A stretch of DNA of 64,000 nucleotides, from NCBI RefSeq assembly GCF_000424105.1, contig NZ_AUJG01000001.1:124001-188000 (forward strand), read 5' to 3'. Positions within the stretch are counted from its first letter, which is position 1, and each line of letters opens with the position of its first letter. This document shows positions 25,742 through 34,170 of the stretch, in pieces. Below the pieces are notes generated by a model. It was not told the DNA's origin. It saw only the letters and a program-made list of their open reading frames with translations, and did not search any database. The position numbers were made by a program, and so were the translations under genes. This stretch comes from Lachnospira multipara ATCC 19207. Its GTDB lineage: Bacteria > Bacillota > Clostridia > Lachnospirales > Lachnospiraceae.

Positions 25742-26239
25742 ATGTTAAATATAGTACTACATGAACCAGAAATGCCTGCAAATACAGGAAATATTGGAAG
25801 AACTTGCGTGGCTATTGGTGCCCGCTTGCATTTAATAGAGCCTCTTGGCTTTATTATCAATGATAAAACTTTAAAAAGAGCCGGTCTTGATTATTGGGAC
25901 AAGCTTGATGTCACAGTTTATAGAGATTATCAGGATTTTCTAGATAAGAATCCTAATGCTAAGATCTATATGGCAACTACAAAGGCACATAAGACATATA
26001 CACAGGTAAAGTATGAGGAAGATGCCTATATTATGTTTGGTAAGGAAAGCGCTGGAATTCCAGAGGAAATCTTAGTTGATAATGAGGACACTTGCGTAAG
26101 AATTCCAATGTTTGGGGATATTAGATCTTTAAACCTTTCTAATTCAGTTGCTATTGTTGCCTATGAGGCCATGAGACAGCAGGGATTTACTGATTTGAGT
26201 TTAGAGGGCGAACTTCATAGACTTCATTGGAAAGAATAA
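25742..26239 (+). CDS. trmL: tRNA (cytidine/uridine-34-2'-O)-methyltransferase TrmL
   Basis: This SPOUT-fold methyltransferase has LNIVLHEPEMPANTGNIGRTC at the start, IYMATTKAHK, then the knot motifs FGKESAGIPEEIL and IPMFGDIRSLNLSNSVAIVAYE. TrmL methylates the wobble base of tRNA-Leu. The ATG at 25742 is chosen because AAGGAG lies six bases upstream; the longer frame from 25715 adds residues not seen in the family. It is followed by an exonuclease gene with its own promoter. Confidence 0.94.
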   Translation: MLNIVLHEPEMPANTGNIGRTCVAIGARLHLIEPLGFIINDKTLKRAGLDYWDKLDVTVYRDYQDFLDKNPNAKIYMATTKAHKTYTQVKYEEDAYIMFGKESAGIPEEILVDNEDTCVRIPMFGDIRSLNLSNSVAIVAYEAMRQQGFTDLSLEGELHRLHWKE

Positions 26240-26268
26240 TTGAGGCGGCCTTTAAGTTGTGATACAAT
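26240..26268 (+). promoter_or_regulatory. Promoter of the exonuclease gene
   Basis: TTGAGG, 17 bp, TACAAT, beginning directly after the trmL stop codon. Confidence 0.6.
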
Positions 26269-26302
26269 TATTTATATATTTAAAAAATGCTTCGGAGGCC
26301 GT

Positions 26303-27013
26303 ATGAAACATATTTTTATTGATCTTGAAATGAATAATGTGGCTAAGGAACATAAAGACTTTATTAAGATTAGCAGACAGGAAACCATTGAAATTGGTGC
26401 TGTTAAATTAGATGATAAATATGAGCTTGAGGACGAATTCAAAGAATACGTAAAGCCTCAGTATAATACCATTATAGAGCCGAAATTTGTGCATTTAACT
26501 GGCATTACTACTGCTGACGTTTCGGGCGCAGATACATTTGCTAATGTACTAAGAAGATTTATAAAGTGGTGTGGTTCCGATTATAAGATTTATTCGTGGA
26601 GTGATTGTGACAAGGCTCAATTACTCCACGAAATAAAAGCCAAAGGATTAGTTGAGTTTGACACAGATCCAGGACTTAACTACATGTATGACAACTGGAT
26701 AGATTATCAGAATGAATTTAAGAAGGAGCTCCATTTAAGCCATATCATGTCCTTATCAAAGGCTGTGGATTTAAGTGGCCTTGCCTTCCAAGGTAAAGCC
26801 CATGATGGTTTAATTGATGCTAGAAATACCGCGCTTTTATTTAGAGCTTCGAGAAATTCAGAGGATTATGCGAAGATGCGAAAGGCCTTTACTGAAGCCT
26901 TTACACCTACAGTATTTACAATGGCAGATTTAATTGATTTTAGTCAGCTTAAATTTGACGATGAGGATAGCAGTTCTCAGACAAACAATTCAATAACGAA
27001 TAGTAATGAATAA
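26303..27013 (+). CDS. DEDD-type 3'-5' exonuclease domain protein
   Basis: The 236-residue protein carries the DnaQ-like exonuclease motifs: HIFIDLEMN with the first acidic pair, FVHLTGITTADV with the downstream Thr-Gly, SDCDKAQL as motif II, and HDGLIDARNTALL as motif III (DEDDh). It probably trims DNA or RNA 3' ends in the cytoplasm. The ATG at 26303 is favoured by GGAGG and by the family start; the longer frame would begin immediately after trmL. The C-terminal Asp/Ser/Asn tail is low complexity. Confidence 0.88.
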   Translation: MKHIFIDLEMNNVAKEHKDFIKISRQETIEIGAVKLDDKYELEDEFKEYVKPQYNTIIEPKFVHLTGITTADVSGADTFANVLRRFIKWCGSDYKIYSWSDCDKAQLLHEIKAKGLVEFDTDPGLNYMYDNWIDYQNEFKKELHLSHIMSLSKAVDLSGLAFQGKAHDGLIDARNTALLFRASRNSEDYAKMRKAFTEAFTPTVFTMADLIDFSQLKFDDEDSSSQTNNSITNSNE

Positions 27014-27041
27014 TGGCGCAATTTTGTGCCATTATTTTTTT
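27012..27041 (+). terminator. Terminator of the exonuclease gene
   Basis: AATGGCGCA and TGTGCCATT pair (one G-U) around ATTT, followed by ATTTTTTT. Confidence 0.85.
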
Positions 27042-27076
27042 AGCCTTATACTATACACTTGTATCTATCAATCTAT

Positions 27077-27105
27077 TTGCATAAAAACAATTATAGATAT
27101 ATAAT
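27077..27105 (+). promoter_or_regulatory. Promoter of the CNB-domain gene
   Basis: TTGCAT (27077-27082), 17 bp, TATAAT (27100-27105), 59 bp before the ATG. Confidence 0.72.
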
Positions 27106-27164
27106 AAACTTAGTCTTTTGAGAGAATTTAATAGAATTAAATAGAGGCGATTAGGAGCATTAAT

Positions 27165-29276
27165 ATGGGAATCGTGAAGTTTAAAGCAGGTGATGTGATT
27201 CATGATGTAGGCGATAGCATTTCCACAATGGAGATTGTAACTAAGGGGAGTATTAAGGTTACGGATTGTAATGAAGGTAATTTCGTCATTAAGGCCGGCA
27301 GTATTATTGGCATTGGTGAAGAAATTGCAAAATGCTACAAATTCCGCTACGTAGCCCAAACTGAGGGCAGTTACTATTCTTACAATTACAGCAGTCTAGC
27401 AGATGTGGAAAGGGTTTTAGATGCTAACGAAAAGATATTGCCTATCTTAGCAAGAACTGCTATTGATGCGGTTTTACTTTCTGCAAATGTAGTAACTAAG
27501 CAGTATGAGAGAGTTAGCACGGAATACACACAGCTTATGGACAATTTAAAAGAATACCCTAAAATCTGTAAGCAGCTAGGGCAGGAGCCAAGAGATTTTA
27601 CGGATTTGGGAAAGATTGCTGCACTAGCAAAGGAAGTTAATGCTAATAGTTGGCAATATGATTTTATATACGCTCTAGCAAGGCATAAAGAGGAGCTAAA
27701 CGATAGCTTTTTTAGCCTTGATCCTAAGTTAGCAAAGGGTGTTATCTTAATGGCGGATGAACTTTTAATTAAGTTTTCTCATGAGATGGAGGATTTAAAC
27801 CTCTATAATGAGGCGCTTGTTAGACATGCTCTAAGTTTTAGACAGGAATTTGTCCTACTTCGTTCTCGATTTGAAGAGAGTAAGCGAAACGAGGCCGAGG
27901 ATATTGAAAATGCACCAGCAATTAAAAATGCCCTAGACACAATCCTTCACTATTCTGGCCTAGATGCTGAGATTGCTGGACGTTTTAAGGCAAATGTAAA
28001 TAACTATAAAGAAATTGAAAATAAATTCGAATCTTCAGATCACATAAGAAAATTAAGAAAAGATATTGGAAGAGATTATCTTGATTTATATAAGGCTGTG
28101 CTTCTAAACAGCTTAATTACCGATATGCCAGTGGAAGCAAGAATGTTTTTATACTTTGGCTTTGTGGACGAAGACTTAGCAGGAGAGGATAATACAAAAA
28201 CTCTTTATAAATTTGCTAAGCTTTGGGAGGCAGATGAGAAGGGCAAGTATTTAACCGCCTATGACTGGCTTGTAAAGGTATATAACGGTGAAGTGCCACC
28301 TTCAAGAAACGACTTTGATTTGGACTTTGAAGGGGACTTAAAAGAGAAAAAGAGAAGCGGAGATATTGATGAGAAGGAGTATAATAGGCTTTTAACTAGT
28401 AATGAAGCTAAGTTAGACTTTGAGATTAGAAATATGTTTGCTTCTGGTAATAGAGTAACTTATGGAAGAGTTACAACTTATATTCCTATTTTTGATAAGG
28501 CAAATATAATAAAGCCCCTAGATTTAGCCTATGTGGACGTGGCTACAATTACTAAGGCAATAAATAAGGTTAGAGAGACGGATTATAGCGTCTTTTATAG
28601 GGAAAGAGTATATGCCAATGCAGACCTTGGCATAACTAAATTCTTTGTGGACCAAGAGATTATTCCTTATGTAATACTTATGCCAAACCTAGGCAGTAGA
28701 GGCTTTTTGTGGCAGGACATTGAAGGCAGGAAAAGGGATACTCCTGGCAGAATGCTAATATCCATCTTTCATATGGTGGATTTAGAGGATACAGTTTTAA
28801 AACTTTGTGGAGAATTTAGATGGGAACTATGTAAAACCGTTCAGGGCGTTTATTGGAATAACGTTCAGGACCCATCGCTTACTTCGGAGTATTGTGACTA
28901 TCTTCAGTTTTATAAAAAGAATTCTAGTCTTTCCTCTGACCATAAGGAGAAGGTTAGAACTGCCCTTAAAAAACATAATAATAATTACCGAGAGGTTTTT
29001 ATAGCAGACTATCTTTCTTATATGAAGTATGAAAGAAATGGCTCTCTTAGATTAAATAAGGTGGCAAGAGGCATAATTGCCAACTATTGCACATTTTCAA
29101 AGGAAATAAGAACGGGCCTAATGTCGAACCCTCAATATGCAGAGAGCATGAAGAGGTTTGCAATTGCACATAAAGATAAAGTAAGTCAGGTAGATAACCT
29201 TATTAGAAAACTAGATTCTAAGGGGCTTGAGATACCGACGGAGGTTTATGAACAAAGAGATTATCTAAACTTTTAA
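27165..29276 (+). CDS. Large cytoplasmic protein with N-terminal cyclic-nucleotide-binding-like domain
   Basis: Residues 1-100 fit the CNB/CAP_ED beta-roll (VKFKAGDVIHDVGD, MEIVTKGSIKV, AGSIIGIGEEIA). The phosphate-binding-cassette Arg of true cAMP binders is not evident, so the ligand is uncertain. The remaining 600 residues are mostly helical with no DNA-binding domain, kinase or membrane segment. Some stretches (FVDQEIIPYVILMPNLGSRGFLW, FRWELCKTVQGVYWNN) look like a conserved globular domain that I cannot name. RBS TAGGAG. The next gene, an oxidoreductase, follows after 21 bp. I do not recognise the family. Confidence 0.7.
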   Translation: MGIVKFKAGDVIHDVGDSISTMEIVTKGSIKVTDCNEGNFVIKAGSIIGIGEEIAKCYKFRYVAQTEGSYYSYNYSSLADVERVLDANEKILPILARTAIDAVLLSANVVTKQYERVSTEYTQLMDNLKEYPKICKQLGQEPRDFTDLGKIAALAKEVNANSWQYDFIYALARHKEELNDSFFSLDPKLAKGVILMADELLIKFSHEMEDLNLYNEALVRHALSFRQEFVLLRSRFEESKRNEAEDIENAPAIKNALDTILHYSGLDAEIAGRFKANVNNYKEIENKFESSDHIRKLRKDIGRDYLDLYKAVLLNSLITDMPVEARMFLYFGFVDEDLAGEDNTKTLYKFAKLWEADEKGKYLTAYDWLVKVYNGEVPPSRNDFDLDFEGDLKEKKRSGDIDEKEYNRLLTSNEAKLDFEIRNMFASGNRVTYGRVTTYIPIFDKANIIKPLDLAYVDVATITKAINKVRETDYSVFYRERVYANADLGITKFFVDQEIIPYVILMPNLGSRGFLWQDIEGRKRDTPGRMLISIFHMVDLEDTVLKLCGEFRWELCKTVQGVYWNNVQDPSLTSEYCDYLQFYKKNSSLSSDHKEKVRTALKKHNNNYREVFIADYLSYMKYERNGSLRLNKVARGIIANYCTFSKEIRTGLMSNPQYAESMKRFAIAHKDKVSQVDNLIRKLDSKGLEIPTEVYEQRDYLNF

Positions 29277-29297
29277 GAATGTAAAGGAGACTGATTT

Positions 29298-30290
29298 ATG
29301 AAATTAGCCATTGTAGGTAACGGAAAAATTGTAACGGAGTGTTTATTTGCATTGCAGGATGTGCCAGAAGTAGAAGTGGTCTCTATTTGGGGCAGACCAA
29401 CAAGTCTTGATAGAACTAAGTCCTTAGCCGATGATTACGGTATTATGGAGGTTTATACAGATTATGAGAAGATGTTAACAGAAACTAATGCAGATACAGT
29501 TTATATTGGAATTATTAATAGTATGCATTACGACTACGCTAAGCTTGCCTTAATTGCTGGTAAAAATGTAATTATGGAAAAGCCTTTTACAGCTACCGCA
29601 GAGCAGGCAAAGGATTTAGCTTCGATTGCACTAGATCACCATTTATTTATCTTTGAGGCAATGACAGTATTTCATAATGAGACTTATGCAAAGGCAGTAG
29701 AGACACTACCTTGGCTTGGAAGAATCAGAATGGTTCAGTGTAATTTTTCACAGTATTCTTCAAGATATCAAAAATATAAGGAAGGGTATCCATCACCATC
29801 CTTTACACTTGAGGCTTACGGTGGCGCACTAATGGACATTAATGTTTATAACATTAATTTTGTTGTTGGTTTATTTGGCCAGCCAGAAGATGTTTTATAT
29901 GTAGCTAATAAGGGTTTTAACGGCATTGATGTGTCCGGTACACTTTTACTAGTTTATAAGGATTTTGTGGCTGAACTTGTAGCATGTAAGGATTCAGATA
30001 GCGAATCATTTCTTATGGTTCAAGGTGAGGAGGGATATTTCAAGGTTCCGGATAAAGCAAATACTTTAGGTGGTCTAGACATTTTCATAGGACATGGGGA
30101 AAATATCGCGAAGGAAGAGTTTAGACCTAAGCCAGTTCATCACAGAATGGTTCAGGAATTTAAAGACTTTATTAAGGCAATTGAAGAGGATGACTACGAT
30201 AAGGTTAATAAGTCTTTATCCCATTCTATTTCAGTTTGCGACATTTTAGAGCGTGCGGCTGAGTCTGCAGGCTTAAGATATGGGGAATAA
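29298..30290 (+). CDS. Gfo/Idh/MocA-family oxidoreductase
   Basis: The 330-residue NAD(P)-dependent dehydrogenase has KLAIVGNGKIV at the nucleotide site, the catalytic EKP motif in VIMEKPFTA near residue 95, and the C-terminal-domain GGALMDINVYNI with the family's acid-base Asp. It resembles the trans-1,2-dihydrobenzenediol or glucose-fructose oxidoreductase-like branch. Unlike the family member at 6308-7438 its catalytic motif is intact. RBS AAAGGAG. It probably shares a transcript with the CNB-domain gene. The substrate is unknown. Confidence 0.88.
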   Translation: MKLAIVGNGKIVTECLFALQDVPEVEVVSIWGRPTSLDRTKSLADDYGIMEVYTDYEKMLTETNADTVYIGIINSMHYDYAKLALIAGKNVIMEKPFTATAEQAKDLASIALDHHLFIFEAMTVFHNETYAKAVETLPWLGRIRMVQCNFSQYSSRYQKYKEGYPSPSFTLEAYGGALMDINVYNINFVVGLFGQPEDVLYVANKGFNGIDVSGTLLLVYKDFVAELVACKDSDSESFLMVQGEEGYFKVPDKANTLGGLDIFIGHGENIAKEEFRPKPVHHRMVQEFKDFIKAIEEDDYDKVNKSLSHSISVCDILERAAESAGLRYGE

Positions 30291-30353
30291 GTATAAGTAA
30301 AAATGTATTGGTGGATGAGTAGGGAAAAATAGAAGCGTGAAAGTGTGATAATT

Positions 30354-31826
30354 ATGGAGAGAGTAAAAAGAACACATGCGCTATTAGGGATAGCTATTTT
30401 TCTTCTTGTTAGTATTTATGGAGCTACTAGAGTTTATGCAACAGAGGGTGAGACTATAATTATTGATATGGAGTCAAGCGCCTCTGAGACGACTGGGGAG
30501 TCGACCTATGCAGAATCTAGTGCGGCAGAGACATCAAACATTCAAGAATCAAGCTCAACTACAGGGGAAACAGGAAGTAAAAATAATGGCAAAATCAATA
30601 TTAATGGCGTTTGGTACAACTCATTTGCTGAGTTTTATGAAGCTAGTGGATACATTTATATTGAGAAAAGCGATTTAATCAATGTACTAAAGAATCAATA
30701 TGCAAATGGCGGAACGGTTAATGAAAGCTATTTTTATGTGGATAGCGCGGGGGAAAATTTAGTTTCATATCTAGTTAATAGGTCTGGACTTTACAGCTCT
30801 TTTGCTAGTATTGCATATAAGTACACAATTAGAACAACAGCCGGAAATGCAACGGTTGGCGGCTATCAGGTTATGTGCTTTGAGACTGACACCACAACTC
30901 AAATGTATCTAACAGATAGCGAAAGAAGCGCCGTTGACGAGAAGGCTAATGCGATTCTATCAAGCTGTAGAGCGGGTTCTAATACGGAGACTGTTAAAAA
31001 TGTATTTAACTGGTTTAAGAATAATGTTAGTTATGATTATTCTTGCACTAGGGGAAATGCCTATGATGCCTTGATTACAAATAACTGCGTCTGTGCAGGT
31101 TATGCATCGGCTTTCCAGTATATTATGGAAAAAGCGGGTATTCCTTGCTACATTGTAACAGGTCTTACAAATACAGGAGTTGGTCATGCTTGGAATGCAG
31201 TTTATGTAAATAATAGCTGGTATTATGTGGATTGTACCTATGGTGCCGGTTATAAGAGTGATAGTTGGTTGTTATTTGGAACTAATATGTTATCAGATAT
31301 TTACGGAATTGGCATTTCTTCAAATAGTTACGACTCAGCTCATGCAGGAACTGCAGCAGATGTAGAAGCAGCAGAGAACAAGTATTATTCAGGACATTTA
31401 GGAGGTGTGACTACAACTAGTTCCATGGCAACTATTGTGCTTGGTAGTGATACAAATGCTAGCACCATTTCAGACACCACAACTGGAAATGTGGCAGCAG
31501 ACCAGGAAGCAGTAGCTACTGAGGCAGAGCTTGTAGTAACTAATGATGCAAGTGATGAAAAGTTATTAGCACAGGAAGAAAGGCTTGAATTAGAGCTAAA
31601 TGATAGTTTGGTAGACCTTAAGTATAAAAGTGGCAATGCAACTACAGCTAAGGGAAAGTATGCCAAGAAAAAAAGTGCTAGCTATAACAAGCAGGCAGCA
31701 GTATCTGCCCTTATAGGTCTTTTAATATGTCTTGCATTAGGAATTGGACTGATAATCAAGAGAATTACTCAAGATAAGCTTTTCTTTAAGAGATTAAGAT
31801 ATAAAAGAATCCATAAGGAAAAGTAG
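30354..31826 (+). CDS. Surface transglutaminase-like protein with C-terminal anchor
   Basis: A signal peptide (THALLGIAIFLLVSIYG) is followed by a Ser/Thr/Glu linker and a transglutaminase-like domain at about 195-320 with the Cys-His-Asp triad (NCVCAGYASAF, VGHAWNAV, YYVDCTYG). A spacer and a C-terminal membrane helix with positive tail (SALIGLLICLALGIGLII, then KRITQDK) complete it. Such domains act as cysteine proteases or cross-linkers at the surface. The start is uncertain: an ATG at 30354 or a GTG at 30345, neither with a strong RBS. Confidence 0.82.
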   Translation: MERVKRTHALLGIAIFLLVSIYGATRVYATEGETIIIDMESSASETTGESTYAESSAAETSNIQESSSTTGETGSKNNGKININGVWYNSFAEFYEASGYIYIEKSDLINVLKNQYANGGTVNESYFYVDSAGENLVSYLVNRSGLYSSFASIAYKYTIRTTAGNATVGGYQVMCFETDTTTQMYLTDSERSAVDEKANAILSSCRAGSNTETVKNVFNWFKNNVSYDYSCTRGNAYDALITNNCVCAGYASAFQYIMEKAGIPCYIVTGLTNTGVGHAWNAVYVNNSWYYVDCTYGAGYKSDSWLLFGTNMLSDIYGIGISSNSYDSAHAGTAADVEAAENKYYSGHLGGVTTTSSMATIVLGSDTNASTISDTTTGNVAADQEAVATEAELVVTNDASDEKLLAQEERLELELNDSLVDLKYKSGNATTAKGKYAKKKSASYNKQAAVSALIGLLICLALGIGLIIKRITQDKLFFKRLRYKRIHKEK

Positions 31827-31876
31827 ATGTAACTAATGTAGAGGTAATAAATTTTAGCTAATTAGATAAAGGAATA

Positions 31877-31914
31877 ATCCCATGCTAGCCATTGCTAACA
31901 TGGGATCTTTTTAA
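31877..31914 (+). terminator. Terminator between transglutaminase and GGDEF genes
   Basis: ATCCCATGCTAGC (31877-31889) and GCTAACATGGGAT (31894-31906) pair with one mismatch or wobble, followed by CTTTTT. It overlaps the 3' end of the convergent GGDEF gene. Confidence 0.82.
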
Positions 31915-33367
31915 GTCCTTTTTTTAAAATATGCATTGAATCTTCATGTATTTCTCTAACGGTTCTTGTAATGATCTTAGAAATTGTAATCATTACATCG
32001 ATTTCATCTTGGTTCCAAAGGCGTTTTTCCTTTGAATTAGCCCCTAGAAATCCTATAACCCTATCTTTATCATCAAAGATAAGAACCTGTAAAAATGATG
32101 ATGTATGCTTCTTTAAAAACTCTGTTCTAAGAGGCTCATTAATCTTTTTGACATCTGAGCAAAAGAAGATACATTTTTCATCGAAATTCTTAACAAAGTC
32201 TTTCTTGCTTAAAGAAAAATCTGTCTCTACTGTCATGCCTCGACTAGTATCTCTTGAATAGCAGTAGGAAGTAAGTAATCCCTTTCCATCTGGATAAAAG
32301 CAGTTAGCATAAGCACAGTCGGTTTTAAAGAAATTAACAATAAGTCTTGAAGTCTCCTCAATCTTATATTTAGGATCTATATTTTTATTGTTGATTTCTG
32401 TAATTGCTGTAATAAGAGGCAAGTAGTTAGTTGTTGAACTAGTTCTTGTCTCAGTATTAGTAAAAGCATCTCTATTATCTCTGTTATCGTAGAGATAATT
32501 AATGCTTGTTATGTCCATATACTTATGGGCTTCCATGCTTGTGTCATAAATCTTATAGGTATTCTTGCCGGAATTCTTAGCGGCATAAGCTGCCACATCC
32601 GCATGGTTATATAGCTTTTGAAATGGCATTGGCTCTGTTGTAATAGCAATACCAGCACTAGCTGATATTCCAAAACGGTTGCCACCATATAGCAATACAT
32701 TTTTAATAAAGCCATTAACACTAGCAATCAATTCTATAATGTTAGTCATAGAATGACAACAGACTAAAAACTCGTCTCCGCCAATTCGAGAAATAAGGCT
32801 ATTCTTATTAAAATTATCTGTTAAAATCTGGGAAATGTCACGTAAGACCTCATCCCCCACTAAGTGTCCGTGCGTATCATTGACTAATTTGAAATTGTCT
32901 AGATCAATCATAATTAAGGCTGTGATTGAATCCTTAGATGTATTAGCTAAAATGTCATCTAATTGCTTCTCAATTCCTGACCTGTTATAAAGGCCTGTAA
33001 GTGAGTCAGCATCTGCCCTCATTATGAATTCAATGTTGCGGCAAAAGCCTAAAATTTCATTATTCTCTTGTAAATAAAATGTCTTTACGCAAAATGTCTC
33101 GTATTTGTCCTCATGTGTAAGTAGCGATAAATTTTGTGATACTATATGCCTCTGGCTACAAGTGTCCTTTAAAAGTTTTTCAAAACCCTCTTTTGAATCT
33201 CCCTCTACCAATGGATTAGTACTTATGGTCTCTACAAAATGCTCGTAGTGTCGCTTGGCGTGAAGTCTATTATTGTAATTACCAGTAAATTCTAAGGTAT
33301 CATTCGCTAAATCGTAGATGAACAGTGAGTTTGCTGACATCCTTGCTAGAACTTCGAACTTATCCAT
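31895..33367 (-). CDS. Diguanylate cyclase: PAS-like, GGDEF, GAF-like domains
   Basis: The 490-residue protein lacks membrane segments. Residues 1-110 form a PAS-like sensor, about 125-285 a GGDEF domain (DSLTGLYNRSG, IMIDLDNFKLVNDTHGH, RIGGDEFLVCC) with an intact catalytic loop, and about 320-480 a GAF-like domain (DCAYANCFY, LQVLIFDDKDRVIGFLG). The RxxD inhibitory site is replaced by NxxS, so product feedback at that site is unlikely. It makes c-di-GMP from GTP. RBS AGAGG and a good promoter lie upstream. Confidence 0.9.
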   Translation of the reverse strand: MDKFEVLARMSANSLFIYDLANDTLEFTGNYNNRLHAKRHYEHFVETISTNPLVEGDSKEGFEKLLKDTCSQRHIVSQNLSLLTHEDKYETFCVKTFYLQENNEILGFCRNIEFIMRADADSLTGLYNRSGIEKQLDDILANTSKDSITALIMIDLDNFKLVNDTHGHLVGDEVLRDISQILTDNFNKNSLISRIGGDEFLVCCHSMTNIIELIASVNGFIKNVLLYGGNRFGISASAGIAITTEPMPFQKLYNHADVAAYAAKNSGKNTYKIYDTSMEAHKYMDITSINYLYDNRDNRDAFTNTETRTSSTTNYLPLITAITEINNKNIDPKYKIEETSRLIVNFFKTDCAYANCFYPDGKGLLTSYCYSRDTSRGMTVETDFSLSKKDFVKNFDEKCIFFCSDVKKINEPLRTEFLKKHTSSFLQVLIFDDKDRVIGFLGANSKEKRLWNQDEIDVMITISKIITRTVREIHEDSMHILKKGLKKIPC

Positions 33368-33405
33368 AAACTAAACCTCTTTAATTGTTTCATCAACTGT
33401 ATGCA

Positions 33406-33434
33406 ATTTTACAATGAAAAAAATTTTACGTCAA
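33406..33434 (-). promoter_or_regulatory. Promoter of the GGDEF gene
   Basis: On the minus strand TTGACG (33434-33429), 17 bp and TAAAAT (33411-33406). Confidence 0.68.
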
Positions 33435-33551
33435 ATAGTAAATATAGATTGTGTATAATATTTCTGTCTCTTTTAGGCTATATGTGTGGGGATTTTGACT
33501 TGTGTTTTTTATAAAAACAATATAATAAAAATTAAGCTGATTTAGGGCAAT

Positions 33552-33598
33552 AAAAAAACAAGCTGCTTACGTCCGCACTGTAAGTAACTTGCTTTTTT
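33552..33598. terminator. Bidirectional terminator at the edge of the structured region
   Basis: CAAG-CTG-CTTAC and GTAAG-TAA-CTTG pair around a nine-base loop, flanked by seven A and six T. It could end a minus-strand RNA coming from 33.8 kb or a short plus-strand RNA starting after the TATAAT at 33521-33526. Confidence 0.72.
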
Positions 33599-33600
33599 AT

Positions 33601-33832
33601 CTAATGTTTAAATGAGGGGGAGGATTAGCTTATCTAATAAGCTAATCGTTGTAAGATGGTTTAAAAATGTGAGGGGGGAGGTAAACCATCTTACCAAAAA
33701 ATAAATTTTTTTATGAAAAAGATTTATATAGGAAAGTTCACGTTGTTAGAAGACGAAAATGAGGGGGGAGTGTGTCTTCTAACCTCTCCTAATTAACCAC
33801 TAAGTCAAGCGCTTGCTTAACTTATGCTTATA
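33601..33832 (-). ncRNA. Candidate small RNA with three C-rich (anti-Shine-Dalgarno-like) motifs
   Basis: There is no ORF here. Two hairpins have long perfect stems and loops of about 20 bases holding G6: 33651-33662 with 33683-33694 (12 pairs), and 33745-33754 with 33774-33783 (10 pairs). A third G5 motif at 33614-33623 abuts a 10-pair hairpin (33623-33632 with 33638-33647). Read on the minus strand the motifs are CTCCCCCCTCA in loops, followed by a terminator, with a TATAAG at 33832-33827 as a possible -10. On the plus strand they resemble Shine-Dalgarno sequences. The strand is a judgement. Confidence 0.45.
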
Positions 33833-33941
33833 TAATAATGTCCTAATGTGACGACTTTTTGTATTAAATCGTAACATTCTGTGAAAAATATAAAGAGAAA
33901 AGAAATTTCTAATAGTAGAAATAGTCTAGTAATTTAATACT

Positions 33942-34000
33942 TTCGCATTAGTTTTTGTGAAATAAAAACTAAAAAAATAGGACTTGCGAACTATTTTTTT
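33942..34000 (+). promoter_or_regulatory. Terminator with overlapping alternative hairpin (attenuator-like)
   Basis: AAAAAAATAG (33971-33980) and CTATTTTTTT (33991-34000) form a terminator hairpin. TTCGCA (33942-33947) can instead pair with TGCGAA (33985-33990) in its loop, and TTAGTTTTT (33948-33956) with AAAAACTAA (33964-33972), which uses up the start of the 5' arm. The two folds exclude each other, as in transcription attenuators. Confidence 0.5.
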
Positions 34001-34003
34001 AAA

Positions 34004-34170
34004 GCCTATCCTTTATTAGGGTGATGAATATTTATAAATATAGGGATAATATATATTCATAATCGAAACAGGATAGGCGTGAATAAAAGATGGAGTGGGA
34101 ATCCATCTGAAATTGAAGAAAAGAGTTTAGAAACAATGGTATCGTTGTAGTTTTAGGGAGGTTAACGATA
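34004..34170 (+). promoter_or_regulatory. Structured leader RNA before the small ORF-CDF operon
   Basis: Four helices are visible: GCCTATCCT/AGGATAGGC (34004-34012 with 34070-34078) enclosing ATGAATAT/ATATTCAT (34024-34031 with 34053-34060); AGATGGA/TCCATCT (34088-34094 with 34102-34108); and TATCGTT/AACGATA (34140-34146 with 34164-34170). The last encloses the Shine-Dalgarno GGGAGG and pairs the first base of the start codon. It does not show the signatures of the Mn (yybP-ykoY) or NiCo riboswitches. Confidence 0.5.

Noticed and set aside
34004-34170. Known Mn (yybP-ykoY) or NiCo riboswitch
   Set aside because: The conserved sequence blocks of these families were not found by eye. A covariance-model scan would settle it.
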